Assembly: GCA_963819785.1 (NCBI GenBank)
Contig: CAWFXW010000013.1
Location: forward strand, 186,001-250,000
Length of the DNA stretch: 64,000 nucleotides
Direction of reading: 5' to 3'
Source of the DNA: Palsa-504 sp963819785
GTDB lineage: Bacteria > Actinomycetota > Actinomycetes > Streptosporangiales > Streptosporangiaceae
The notes beneath the pieces are model-generated. The model was not told the origin of the DNA. It worked only from the letters and a program-made list of their open reading frames with translations, and ran no database searches. This document shows positions 25,561-34,872 of this stretch, piece after piece (position 1 is the stretch's first letter; each line of letters starts with the position of its first letter). The translations under genes were made by a program, and so were the position numbers.

Positions 25561-26469
25561 ATGGCCACCGACTTCACCGAGGAGACCGCCGCCAACGCGG
25601 TCGTCGACAGCTTCGCCGCCACCCCGGATCCCCGGCTGCGCGAGCTGCTCACCAGCCTGGTCCGGCACCTGCACGCCTTCGTCCGGGACACCGAGCCCAC
25701 GCTCGCCGAGTGGGAGCGGGCCATCGACTTCCTCACCGCCACCGGGCAGAAGTGCGACAGCCAGCGGCAGGAGTTCATCCTGCTCTCCGACGTGCTCGGC
25801 GTCTCCATGCTGGTCGAGACGATCAACAACCGGACCGCTGAGACCACCACCGAGTCCACTGTGCTTGGCCCGTTCCACATGGTGGCCTCCCCGCCCCGGG
25901 CGCTGGGCGACAGCATCGACCTGGTCGGGACCGGCCCGCAGTGCGTCCTGGAAGGCCGGGTCCTGTCCGCCGACGGCACGCCGCTGCCCGGCGCCGTACT
26001 CGACGTCTGGCAGGCGAACGACCAGGGCTTTTACGACGTGCAGCAGCCCGGCGTGCAGCCGCCGGGCAATGGCCGCGGCCTGTTCACCGCCGATCAGGAC
26101 GGCGCCTACTGGTTCCGCACCATCGTGCCGACCTACTACCCGATCCCGACCGACGGCCCGGTCGGCACGCTGCTGGCGGCGACCAAGCGCCACCCGTACC
26201 GCCCGGCGCACATCCACTTCATCGCCACCGCGCCGGGGCACCGCCCGCTGACCACGCACATCTTCGTGGCCGGCAGCCCCTACATCGAGTCCGACGCGGT
26301 GTTCGCCGTGAAGAAGAGCCTGATCACCGAGTTCAGCCCGGCCGCGGACCCGGGGCAGCCCGCCCGCGCTCATTTCAACATCGTCCTTCAGCCCGAGAGC
26401 TCGAAGGTGACCGTCCGCTCCCTGCTTAATTTGGACCGAACGGACCGTGGTGCGTGCCACCATGATTGA
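25561..26469 (+). CDS. Intradiol ring-cleavage dioxygenase (catechol/hydroxyquinol type)
   Basis: A 302-residue non-haem Fe(III) enzyme that opens catecholic rings between the hydroxyls. Iron ligands fit Tyr158 (GFYDVQ), Tyr192/193 (PTYYPIP), His217 and His219 (RPAHIHF). The N-terminal helical domain (FTEETAANAVVDSFAATPDPR, LTATGQKCDSQRQEF) is that of the dimeric catechol or hydroxyquinol 1,2-dioxygenases. ESTVLGPFHM before the catalytic domain is typical of the hydroxyquinol branch. The last 13 residues are atypical and cover a 22-base sequence repeated at 48175. Confidence 0.92.
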   Translation: MATDFTEETAANAVVDSFAATPDPRLRELLTSLVRHLHAFVRDTEPTLAEWERAIDFLTATGQKCDSQRQEFILLSDVLGVSMLVETINNRTAETTTESTVLGPFHMVASPPRALGDSIDLVGTGPQCVLEGRVLSADGTPLPGAVLDVWQANDQGFYDVQQPGVQPPGNGRGLFTADQDGAYWFRTIVPTYYPIPTDGPVGTLLAATKRHPYRPAHIHFIATAPGHRPLTTHIFVAGSPYIESDAVFAVKKSLITEFSPAADPGQPARAHFNIVLQPESSKVTVRSLLNLDRTDRGACHHD

Positions 26470-26536
26470 TCCGCCTTTGCCCGGGTAGCAGCCGAAACCG
26501 GAAACAGTCCGCCCAGGCGCACCGGTAAGGGGATTC

Positions 26537-28738
26537 ATGCTCCAGGCGATCCTGCTGGCTGCGCTGATCGCCGCACCGCTCGGCTCGGCAGCCCTGTTCG
26601 TACCCACGCGGCTCATCGACCGCGGCTCCGGAACCTGGCCCGCGGTGCGGGGCGTGGTCCTGACCGTGATCGGTACGGCCGTGCTGGCCGCGGTGGTGGC
26701 GGGCGCCCTGCGGCTGCTCGGCGCGACCGAGCACAACCTGCTGGCCGGCGCCGCGGGCGTGGTGCTGGCCAGCCTGATCTGGCTGCCGGTGACCAGGCGC
26801 TGGTCGGCCCGCGCGCACGTATGCTGGGCCTCGACCGTGTTCCTGTTCGTGGTGTACCTGGTCTACGCCATCGAGTGGACCTTCCACAGCAACCTGGGTC
26901 CGGTCAGCACCGTCGGCGGCGTGGTGCTCTGGCTGCTCGAGATCCTCGCCGCCGTGCTGAGCTGCGCGTACCTCTGGGAACTCTGCGACGCGCTGGGCAC
27001 CGAGCACTGGCGGCGCCGGATCACCCGCACGACCAGGCTGTCCGTGCCGGACAACGGGCTGCCCATGATCAGCCTGCACGTTCCGGCGCACAACGAGCCG
27101 CCGGACATGGTCATCGAGACGCTGCGCTCCCTGATCCGCCTGGACTACCCGCGCTACGAGATCATCCTGATCGACGACAACACCGACGACGAGGACCTCT
27201 GGCGGCCGGTAGAGGCCTGGTGCGAGCGGCACGCGGTCAAGTTCGCCCACCTGGAGGACTGGCCGGGCTACAAGTCTGGGGCACTGAACTACGCGCTGCA
27301 CCAGATGACGTCTGCGGACGCCGACGTGATCGGCATCGTCGACTCCGATTACCAGGTCGATCCCGGCTGGCTGCGCCGCTGCGCGCCTGCGTTCGCCGAC
27401 CCGTGGGTCGGCTTTGTCCAGTCGCCGCAGGACTATCGTGACTGGCAGCAGGCGCGGTACTACCGGCGGCTCTACTTCTCCTACAACTATTTCTTCGCGG
27501 TTTCCCAGCCGTCCCGGAACGAGCACGACGGGGCCATCTTCGCCGGCACGATGGGGCTGATCCGGCGGGTGGCGCTCGATGAGCTCGGCGGCTGGGACGA
27601 GTGGTGCATCACCGAGGACGCCGAGTTGTCGCTGCGGCTCCTGCGGGCCGGCTGGCATGGGCTGCACGTGGACGAGACGTTCGGTCATGGCGTCATGCCG
27701 CTGACCTTCGAGGCGCTTAAGGGCCAGCGCTACCGGTGGTGCTTCGGGGGCATCCAGATCCTGCGTATGCACTGGCGCTCGGTGCTCCCCGGCCGCGCGA
27801 ACCGGGCGAACCACCTCAGCCTCGCCCAGCGCTGGGCCTACCTGGCCGGGGCCCTGCAGTGGTACGGGGACCTGCTGGGCCTGCTGTTCCTGATCTTCCT
27901 GCTGGCCGGGGCGGCCAACCTGGCCACCGGCGGCGGCCAGCTCTTCCGCAAACTGACCATCTTCCTGGTCGCGGCCGTGCCGGTCATGGTGCTGCTGGGC
28001 CTGGTCCGCGCGATAGCCCTGCTGCGCCGCGGCACCGGCGCGTCCTGGCGGGACGCGCTCGGGGCGTTCTTTATCTGGCAATCCACCTCGCTCGTGGTGG
28101 CTCGCGCGTCAGTGCTCGCGCTGTTCGCCAAGAAGGCGGCGTTCCTGCGTACACCCAAGACCAGCGAGCGGACCCGGTGGTGGGAGGCACTGCGGGCCAA
28201 TTGGGCCGAGTCCATTCTGGCCGTGTTCGGCTTCGCCGGCATCGCGGCTGGCTTGAGCAAGTACGACCAGCTCAGCGGCCCTCTGCTGGCGGGCCTGTTG
28301 CTGTTTCCGACGCTCGGCATGGCCGCGGCCCCGGTCAACAGCTGGGCCGCCCGCCGGGCCACCCTGCCCGCCGGGCTGCGTGAGCGGCGGCGTACCGAGT
28401 ACCGCCGGGACCGCCGCTCGTTCGCGGCCGGCGTGGCCACGGGGGGAGCGGTGGCCGTCCTCGGCGTCGCGATCGCGGCCGTCGCCCTGCTGTTCACCGG
28501 CCACCAGGCGCAGACCCCCAACCTGGTCGGCCCGGCCCGGGGCAGTCCGGCCTCGGCCAGCTCGTCGCACTCGCCCTCCAGCACGCCATCGAGCACGCCG
28601 TCCGCGACGACCTCGCCCAGCTCCTCCCCGTCCCTGAGCCCGTCCTCGTCGCCGTCCGCCAGCCCCAGTCCGAGCCCGAGCCCGTCATCGAGCGTCTCGG
28701 TGTCACCCAGCCCCTCGGCGACGACCTCGCCCCCCTAG
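26537..28738 (+). CDS. Membrane glycosyltransferase family 2, cellulose-synthase-like
   Basis: A 733-residue processive-type GT2 from ATG 26537. Five or so N-terminal helices are followed by the catalytic domain: ISLHVPAHNE, IDDNTDDE (about 212), DSDYQ (about 268), TEDAE (about 358) and QRYRW (about 397), giving the D, D, D, QxxRW set that builds beta-linked polysaccharide while exporting it. Further helices follow, then a 90-residue Ser/Pro/Thr tail that is probably extracytoplasmic. No c-di-GMP PilZ domain or bcs partner is nearby. AAGGGG precedes the start. Product unknown. Confidence 0.88.
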   Translation: MLQAILLAALIAAPLGSAALFVPTRLIDRGSGTWPAVRGVVLTVIGTAVLAAVVAGALRLLGATEHNLLAGAAGVVLASLIWLPVTRRWSARAHVCWASTVFLFVVYLVYAIEWTFHSNLGPVSTVGGVVLWLLEILAAVLSCAYLWELCDALGTEHWRRRITRTTRLSVPDNGLPMISLHVPAHNEPPDMVIETLRSLIRLDYPRYEIILIDDNTDDEDLWRPVEAWCERHAVKFAHLEDWPGYKSGALNYALHQMTSADADVIGIVDSDYQVDPGWLRRCAPAFADPWVGFVQSPQDYRDWQQARYYRRLYFSYNYFFAVSQPSRNEHDGAIFAGTMGLIRRVALDELGGWDEWCITEDAELSLRLLRAGWHGLHVDETFGHGVMPLTFEALKGQRYRWCFGGIQILRMHWRSVLPGRANRANHLSLAQRWAYLAGALQWYGDLLGLLFLIFLLAGAANLATGGGQLFRKLTIFLVAAVPVMVLLGLVRAIALLRRGTGASWRDALGAFFIWQSTSLVVARASVLALFAKKAAFLRTPKTSERTRWWEALRANWAESILAVFGFAGIAAGLSKYDQLSGPLLAGLLLFPTLGMAAAPVNSWAARRATLPAGLRERRRTEYRRDRRSFAAGVATGGAVAVLGVAIAAVALLFTGHQAQTPNLVGPARGSPASASSSHSPSSTPSSTPSATTSPSSSPSLSPSSSPSASPSPSPSPSSSVSVSPSPSATTSPP

Positions 28739-28762
28739 AGCCCTAAAGCCCCTAGCCGCGAG

Positions 28763-28942
28763 CTAACGGTCATCGTCCTGGGCGTACGGGACCTCCTGAC
28801 GCTGCTCCAGGACGTCGTCCACGGGCTCGTCGTCGGGAATCTCGCTCCGCGTCGAGGGCTGCTCGCGATCCTCGGCGTCGAAGTCGACGTACTCGTCGTC
28901 GGCGTACTCGTCCTCGGGGTTACTGTCGAAGCTGGATGTCAT
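28763..28942 (-). CDS. Small acidic protein (DUF5709-like)
   Basis: A 59-residue protein from ATG 28942, with GGATGAGG upstream. It is strongly acidic (EDEYADDEYVDFDAEDREQ) and ends PVDDVLEQRQEVPYAQDDD, resembling the actinobacterial DUF5709 group of short acidic, disordered proteins. The frame continues upstream into the broken transporter, but the ribosome site and composition change support this start. Function unknown. Confidence 0.6.
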   Translation of the reverse strand: MTSSFDSNPEDEYADDEYVDFDAEDREQPSTRSEIPDDEPVDDVLEQRQEVPYAQDDDR

Positions 28943-28974
28943 GGCCTCATCCTGCCCTACCGCGCGGCACGGGC

Positions 28975-29611
28975 TCACATGCGCCCGCCAGAGCTGACCG
29001 TGACCCCGTTGACGCTCACGATGGCGGCGATCGCCAGCCAGTCTGCTAGCGCCAGCGACTGGCCCAGGACCACCCGCGGCCGCCGGTCCCTGCGAGCCCG
29101 GCAGCCGGGCGCCCACCACCCGGTTCACCAGGATGTATCCCGCCCAGCAGGCGGCGGCCAGCAGAGCCAGGGCGATGCCCGCGTAGTCGGTGCTCGGCTG
29201 CGGCCGGGCCAGCACGACCGCCGCGGCGGCCGCGACCAGCGCGCACCCCAGGTCGACGACGCGGCGCGAGGCCAGCAGCGCCACCGACAGCGGCCCGAGG
29301 AACTCCAGGGTCACCGCCAAGCCCAGCCCGATCCGGTCGATGGCCAGGTACAACGACAGGTTCATGGTGGCGAAGATCAGCGCCAGGGCCAGGACCGGGC
29401 GCCACTGCTCCCGGGTGAACGAGGCGAACCGCGGTCGTACCGTGCTGAGCAGCACCGCGCCGGCCACCCACTGCCGGACCGCGACGACCCCGGCGGGCCC
29501 GAGCACCGGGAAGGCCAGCGCGGCGGTGGCCGCGCCGATCTGGTTGGACGCGGCGCTGCCGGTCATCAAGGCGCTGCCAGTCATCCGGTCACGCTGCATG
29601 CCAAGGAGCAT
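28975..29611 (-). pseudogene. EamA/RhtA-type exporter with internal deletion
   Basis: The N-terminal half is intact: GSAASNQIGAATAALAFPVLG, RQWVAGAVLL, ALIFATMNLSLYLAIDRIG, LAVTLEFLGPLSVALL, GYILVNRVVGARLPG. It then changes frame and resumes at the very end of the family, LGQSLALADWLAIAAI and VNGVTVSSGGRM, then a stop at 28975. About 85 residues with several helices are missing. A threonine/homoserine-type exporter is the likely ancestor. It is divergent from a broken LysR gene. Confidence 0.8.
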
Positions 29612-29616
29612 GGACC

Positions 29617-29647
29617 CTATCGGTGCATACGCAAAATGCATGGATAG
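29617..29647. promoter_or_regulatory. LysR-type operator, 12-base inverted repeat
   Basis: CTATCGGTGCAT and ATGCATGGATAG face each other across seven bases, with 10 of 12 pairs matching. The site sits between the divergent eamA and lysR remnants, where LysR regulators bind. It is AT-richer than its surroundings. Confidence 0.55.
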
Positions 29648-30213
29648 CGACAGCTATACGCTTTGGTCATCGCCGCTGGGCAGTCCGGTACCCGGACGTC
29701 GAACTGCAGTTGATCCGCACCAACTCGGCCACCGGCGGCCTGGCCGAGGGCCTGTGCGACCTGGCGGTCCTGCGCACCGCGGTCGACGGCAAGCGCTTCG
29801 CCAGCGCCGTCGTGGGCCACGAGCGGCGCTACTGTGCCCTGGCGGCCGACGACCCATGGGCCCGGCGGCGCTCCATCCGGCTGGACGAGATCCCGCAGCG
29901 CACCGTCCTCATCGACCGGCGGACCGGCACCACCACCCCGGACCTGTGGCCCGAGACAGAGCGGCCGCGGATGAGGGACACCCGCGACATCGATGACTGG
30001 CTGGCCATCGTCGCGGCCGGCGGCGGCATCGGGATCACCCCCGAGGGCACCACCGCCCAGTACCGGCGCGACGGCGTGGTGTTCCGCCCGCTGCGGGACG
30101 CCCCGCCCATTACCGTGCAGATGATCTGGCGGCGCCACGACCCGCATCCCTCCACCCATGCCGCGGTGGCCCTGCTGACCGAGCTCTACCGCCCGTGGCA
30201 GGCTGAATCCTGA
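29623..30213 (+). pseudogene. LysR-family regulator lacking its DNA-binding domain
   Basis: The 196-codon frame from GTG 29623 covers only the effector domain: RYPDVELQLIRTN, GLAEGLCDLAVLR, ADDPWARRRSIRLDEIP, and MRDTRDIDDWLAIVAAGGGIGITPEGT. The roughly 90-residue winged helix that should come first is absent, and the frame starts inside the operator. It cannot bind DNA as a normal LysR. It is the divergent partner of the deleted EamA exporter. Confidence 0.8.
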
Positions 30214-30227
30214 CTCGACGCGCCGGG

Positions 30228-30719
30228 TTACAGGCGGAGCTTCATCCCCTGATGTGATGCCACGAAGCCGAGCCGCTCGTAGAAGCGGTGGGCGTCGGGC
30301 CGTGCCTTGTCGGTGGTCAGTTGCACCAGCCCGCAGCCGCGGCGGCGGGCCTCGTCGATGGCCCAGCCCATCATGGCCGCGCCCAGCCCGCGGCTGCGGA
30401 ATGACTCATGGACCCGGACGGCCTCGATCTGCGCCCGCAACGCGCCGCGGCGCGCCAGTCCGGGGATGAACGAGAGCTGCAAGGTACCCGCAAGCTCCGG
30501 TCCGGCCTGCGCCGCCACCAGGACCTGAGCCGGATCCGCGTCGATGGCGCGAAATGCCGCCTGGTAGGCGGCCAGATCCTCGGCCGTGTTGACCCCGTCC
30601 CGGGTGGCACCGAGCTGATCGGCGGCGATCAGGGCCACGATGGCGGGGATGTCGCCGGCTCGCGCCCGGCGCAGAACCACCGTGGAGCCCTCTAGCTCGA
30701 TGGTTGCCAGATCATTCAC
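30228..30719 (-). CDS. GNAT-family N-acetyltransferase
   Basis: A 163-residue protein from ATG 30719. It has a complete GNAT fold: LRRARAGDIPAIVALIAAD at the start, VLVAAQAGPELAGTLQLSFIPGL (strands 3-4), AVRVHESFRSRGLGAAMMGWAI with the acetyl-CoA loop RSRGLG around residues 107-112, then VQLTTDKARPDAHRFYERLGF. The form resembles aminoglycoside or small-amine acetyltransferases of the single-domain type. Intact although surrounded by broken genes. Substrate unknown. Confidence 0.9.
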   Translation of the reverse strand: MNDLATIELEGSTVVLRRARAGDIPAIVALIAADQLGATRDGVNTAEDLAAYQAAFRAIDADPAQVLVAAQAGPELAGTLQLSFIPGLARRGALRAQIEAVRVHESFRSRGLGAAMMGWAIDEARRRGCGLVQLTTDKARPDAHRFYERLGFVASHQGMKLRL

Positions 30720-30755
30720 CCCCCTAGTCTCTCAGTGACCGGCCAGGATAGACGG

Positions 30756-31039
30756 ATGCTGCCCACCGAGGCTCCCTGGGGCTAGGCCCGCTTGTTCGCC
30801 GTCGAGCGCGGCCGGCTGATCGAGCTGCTGGCCGGCCTGGCCGAATGGGTCGGTTCGCTGACCAGCCCGGTCCCCGCCTCGCGGCGAGCCTGGCCATGAA
30901 CGCCGAGCAGGCCTGGCGGCTGCTGACCAACAACAAGCCCGCGGCCGGGCGGGCGGACCTCACCGTATCGGGTGACGACACGATCATCGCCATCCTGCTC
31001 CGGACCCGGGCCATCATCGGCACGCCCAGATGGGCATAA
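30756..31039 (+). pseudogene. Remnant of a DinB_2/maleylpyruvate isomerase-like gene
   Basis: From ATG 30756 an in-frame TAG appears after nine codons. The same frame then reads ARLFAVERGRLIELLAGLAEW, a DinB_2 start. The end appears in another frame: MNAEQAWRLLTNN, LTVSGDDTIIAILLRTRAIIG, the C terminus of such proteins. Most of the middle is missing. Broken by a stop, a deletion and a frame change. Confidence 0.6.
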
Positions 31040-32347
31040 CCGTGGCGCGACCGGTTGCCGGATCTCGGTGTAGCCGCCCTCCGGGGTCATCACGATCCGG
31101 CCGGTCTCGACGCCGTGCTCGGCCTCGTCCTCGGCGGCGCGCTTCCACCACGTGGCAGATCATCCGCGTCAGCGCGAACGCGAGCACCGGGCCGGTCAGT
31201 ACGAGGACGCGGAACACCCAGGTCACGGTGTACAGCGAGACGTCTGGAGGTGGTACGCGATCTCGTCGTTCGCGGCCGCCGCCCACAGCAGCCCGTACAG
31301 CGTGATCCCGGCGACACCGACGCCGATCCGGTTCGCTGGATCGGCGGGCCTGGGCGGCAGCAGTGTGACCAGGCGGCTCCGCCGCGGGCCTCTCGGCGGG
31401 CGGCCACCGGCGATCCAGCCGTCGAGCAGCGGGTACGCGGCGACCAGCGGTGAAGAACAACCCGGGCACGATCACCGCGGGAATCAGCACGTCCAGCGAC
31501 AGCGATGTTCCCGCCGAACGAGAGTCTCCCAGCCCGGCATGATCCGCAGCGCCCCGTCGAGGAAGCCCATGTACCAGTCCGGCACCGAACCCGCGCTGAT
31601 GCTGCCCGGCTGGTACGGCCCGAACAGCCACACCGGGTTGATCTGCGCGGCCGCGCCGAGCAGCGACCAGCGCGGCGCCGGTGAACGGCAGCAGCGGGTC
31701 GACCCGCCGGACGCGGACCGCCCGCGGCCGGCCGCCGCGGTAGCTGAGCAGGAGCAGCGCTCCAAGCACTACGGGCAGCACCGACGATGTGCACCCAGTA
31801 GGCGCGCGGGATGATCACGTGGCCGGGAAACGAACCCGCCGAAGATCAGCGTCGCCAGGTGGGTCCCCACCACCGGCACCGACAAGATCACGCCGGTGAG
31901 CACGCTCAGGCTGCCGCCGGAGAGCATGTCGTCGGGCAGGATGGCGCCGGACAGCCCGGCCAGCATGCCGGCCAGCAGCAGGCCCACCCAGATCAGCCAG
32001 TCCGGCCGCCGGAACCGGCCGCGGAAGAACACCCGGATCAGCCGCAGGCACACGGCCGCGACGAACAGGTCCGCGGACCAGTGGTGCACCTGCCGGATCA
32101 GCAGCCCGCCGCGCACGTCGAAGCTGATGTTCAGCGTGGACTGGTACGCGCGACTCATCGTCAGGCCGTCCAGCTTGCGGTAGGAGCCGTGATAGACGAC
32201 GGGCGTCATGCTGGGCTGGAAGAACGGCAGCAGGAGTATGCCGGTGACCAGCGCCACCAGGAACGAGTACACGGCGATGCGGCCGAACGCCGCCGCCCAC
32301 CGGTCGTCCGGATCCGCGCGCACCAGGCGCCGCATCGCGGCCTTCAT
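31040..32347 (-). pseudogene. Cytochrome b (qcrB-type) gene with several frameshifts
   Basis: The first 160 codons from ATG 32347 are clean: RWAAAFGRIAVYSFLVALVTG, GLLIRQVHHWSADLFVAAVCLRL (haem-ligand helix), IWVGLLLAGMLAGLSGAILPDD, TGVILSVPVVGTHLATLIFGG. After that the family sequence jumps frames: IIPRAYWVHIV, then VVLGALLLLSYRGG, then LFGPYQPGSISAGSVPDWYMGFLDGALRIMPGWE, then IPAVIVPGLFF and FRVLVLTGPVLAFALTRMIC. At least three breaks make it dead. A functional qcrB must lie elsewhere, so this was probably a second copy. Confidence 0.85.
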
Positions 32348-32393
32348 GGCACGACCACCGCCGGGCAGGCCGCGCGCCGCACCACGCGAAACG

Positions 32394-32750
32394 TCATCGG
32401 GGCCGGGTGAGCCGCCGGGAGGCGCCGATCACGAGTGCGTCCGCGCGGCGCTCCGCGGTAGCCCTGATCAGCTCCCTGGCGGGATCGCCGATCGGGAAGA
32501 CGATCTCGATGTCTAGCCCGCCGAGGTCGGTGTCGGCGAGTTCGGCGCGCAGCCGCCGCATCCGCTCGGCCTGGCGGGCGCCGAACCGCCAGATGCGGAC
32601 GATGACCAGCCAGCGATCGGCCCGCCTGGCCAGGCCCGCGGCGTACGCCAGGGCGTGCTTGCTGGCGGCCGAGCCGTCGTACACCGCCAGGATGGGATGC
32701 CTGCCGCGCGCGGCGAGCGCCGGATGCCGCAGGTCGGGTAGCTCGCGCAT
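32394..32750 (-). CDS. Universal-stress-protein-like protein, short
   Basis: A 118-residue protein from ATG 32750, preceded by GAGGGAG. HPILAVYDGSAASKHALAYAAGLARRAD is the Usp first strand and helix, RWLVIVRIW the second strand, and PARELIRATAERRADALVIGAS the third. Family members usually continue with a G-x2-G-x9-G(S/T) ATP loop; here the protein stops at ASRRLTRPR, so the nucleotide site is missing and the gene may be truncated. It lies 46 bases from the cytochrome b remnant, same strand. Confidence 0.7.
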   Translation of the reverse strand: MRELPDLRHPALAARGRHPILAVYDGSAASKHALAYAAGLARRADRWLVIVRIWRFGARQAERMRRLRAELADTDLGGLDIEIVFPIGDPARELIRATAERRADALVIGASRRLTRPR

Positions 32751-32946
32751 GACTTCTCCCTCGTGCCGTATTGCCCTCACAAGGGACGGAGGTGACGACA
32801 AACGGGTGAGACTCCCGTCACGTGAGCCGGAGCGGGGTGGAGAGCGGGTCGCGGCTTCCTCACGTGCCGCACGTCACATGCGCGAGGTGTCACGCCGGAC
32901 CGGGTGCCCAGGTCTTAGCGGGTGAGCGGTACGGAAGGAGCTCGTC

Positions 32947-34238
32947 ATGGAGATCTTGATCGTGGGTGGCGGTTACATCGGGATGTACACGGCGCGGCGG
33001 CTGGAGCGCCTGCTGCGGCGGGGCGAGGCCACGGTCACCGTGGTCGATCCGCGCGGGTACATGACCTATCAGCCGTTCCTGGCGGAGGCGGCCGGCGGCT
33101 CGGTCGAGCCACGGCACGTGATCGCGCGCTGCCGCGGGTGCTCCGGCACACCCGGGTGCTGACCGGGAAGATCGTCAGCATTGATCATGCCAGCCGTCTG
33201 GCGGTGTTCTCGCCGGCGAGCGGCCCGGAGCGGATGCTGCACTACGACGTGCTGGTGATGGCGGCCGGGTCGGTGTCGCGGGTGCTGCCGGTCGAGGGCC
33301 TGGCCGAATACGGTGCCGGGTTCAAGACGGTCAGCGAGGCGGTGCATCTGCGCAATCACGTGCTCGGCCAGCTCGCCGTGGCGGCGTCGGCCGATGATCC
33401 TGCCATCCGTGCGGCCGCGCTCACGTTCGTCGTCGTCGGCGGCGGGTTCGCCGGGGTCGAGGCGCTGGCCGAGCTGCAGGGGCTCGCCGACGAGGCGGTG
33501 CGGTTCCACCCGGCGCTGGACCGGGCCGAGCTGCGCTGGGTGCTGGTCGAGGCGACCGGCCGGATCCTGCCCGAGCTGGATGAGCGGCTCGGCCAGTGGA
33601 CGCTGCGCGCGCTGCGGCGGCGCGGCGTCGACGTGCGGCTGCACACCCGGCTTGCCTCGGCCGCGCACGGCACGGTCCTGCTGGACGACGGGACCGAGCT
33701 GGCGGCGGGAACCCTGGTGTGGGCGGCCGGCGTGCGGCCGAGCCCGCTGGGCGCGGCGGCCGGCCTGCCGACCGACGAGGCCGGCCGGATTCAGGTTGGC
33801 GCGGACCTGGCCGTCACCGGGGTGCCGGGCGTGTTCGCCGCCGGGGACATCGCGGCGGTGCCGGACCTGAGCCGACCCGGTGAGTTCTGCGCGCCGAACG
33901 CGCAGCACGCGGTCCGGCAGAGCAAGGTGCTGGCCCGTAACATCGTCGCCTTCGTGCGCGGTGGCCAGCTCAAGCCGTACCGGCACGCCTACGTCGGGTC
34001 AGTCGCCGGGCTCGGCCACCACCAGGGCGTGGCGCAGGTGTACCGGATCCGGCTCACCGGCTTCGCCGGCTGGCTGGCGCACCGCGTCTACCACCTGTTC
34101 TGGGTGCCGACCCTCAGCCACAAGGCACGAGTGCTCGCCGACTGGACGCTCGCCCTGTTCTTCCGCCGCGAGACCGCCCAGCTCACTTCCCTGGAGCACC
34201 CCGCCGACGACTTCCGCGACGCCGTCCGCGCCGCCTGA
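32947..34238 (+). pseudogene. Type II NADH dehydrogenase-like flavoprotein, one frame break
   Basis: From ATG 32947 (AAGGAG upstream) it reads MEILIVGGGYIGMYTARRLE (FAD loop) to GGSVEPRHVIA. One base seems missing near 33128; the protein continues in the next frame LPRVLRHTRVLTG, LTFVVVGGGFAGVEALAELQ (NAD loop), LVWAAGVRPSP, GVFAAGDIA, to the amphipathic end WVPTLSHKARVLADWTLALFF. Without the break it would be about 430 residues, a full NDH-2 that feeds electrons to quinone. One-base damage might be an assembly slip, but the neighbours are decayed too. Confidence 0.85.
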
Positions 34239-34331
34239 GTTGCCGCCACCCGTCTGCTCCCCCGGGGACGGGCACGGCGGGCCAAGGCCCGGACCAACCG
34301 GCGTGATGCTCGCAGGGGGCGCGCCCGGACG

Positions 34332-34697
34332 TCAGCCTGGTGCGTCCGACCACAGCCCGGCTAGCTGGGCCGGGCTGATGTTGCCGCCGCTGCAGATGAT
34401 CGCTACCTTGCGGCCCGCGAACCGCTGCGGAGCGGCCAGCACCGCCGCGAGCGCCGCCGCGCCGGCCGGCTCCACCAGGTTGCGCGTCTTCTCGATCATC
34501 AGCCGCGTCGCCGTCTTCAGCGCGGCCTCGGAGACCAGCACGAAGTCATCCAGCCGGTCCCGCAAGATCCGCTGCGGCAGTTCGAACGCGGTCCGGGTCG
34601 CCAGGCCCTCCGCGAACGTGCTGGTGGCGTCCTCGACCAGGGCACCCGCCTGCCAGGAGCGGTACGCGGCGAGGTCCGGTACCTGGGAGGCAGCCAT
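34332..34697 (-). pseudogene. C-terminal half of a threonine dehydratase-like PLP enzyme
   Basis: 121 codons reading AAYRSWQAGALVEDATSTFAEGLATRTAF, DFVLVSEAALKTATRLMIEKT, NLVEPAGAAALAAVLA, KVAIICSGGNISPAQLAGLW. This is the last third of fold-II PLP enzymes such as threonine dehydratase. The PLP-lysine domain is absent, and upstream sequence shows no continuation in any frame. Inactive remnant. Confidence 0.75.
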
Positions 34698-34872
34698 GCC
34701 ACGTGTCTACCACGCTGCCCCTGCCCCGGCCGTGATCAGGGATGACCCTGATGACCCCGGGCCGTATACCAGGGTCCGGCCAGGGCTGATCCCGATCGAC
34801 GGCGGCCGCCACCGGCGGCAGTCTTGAAGCAAGCAAACAAGCACCGCTTGACCGAAACGGAGATGCACCAAA

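Noticed and set aside
26426..28081. 551-codon minus-strand frame across the GT2 gene
   Set aside because: Gly/Arg/Gln-rich with no domain; the plus-strand glycosyltransferase explains the open frame through GC-rich third positions.
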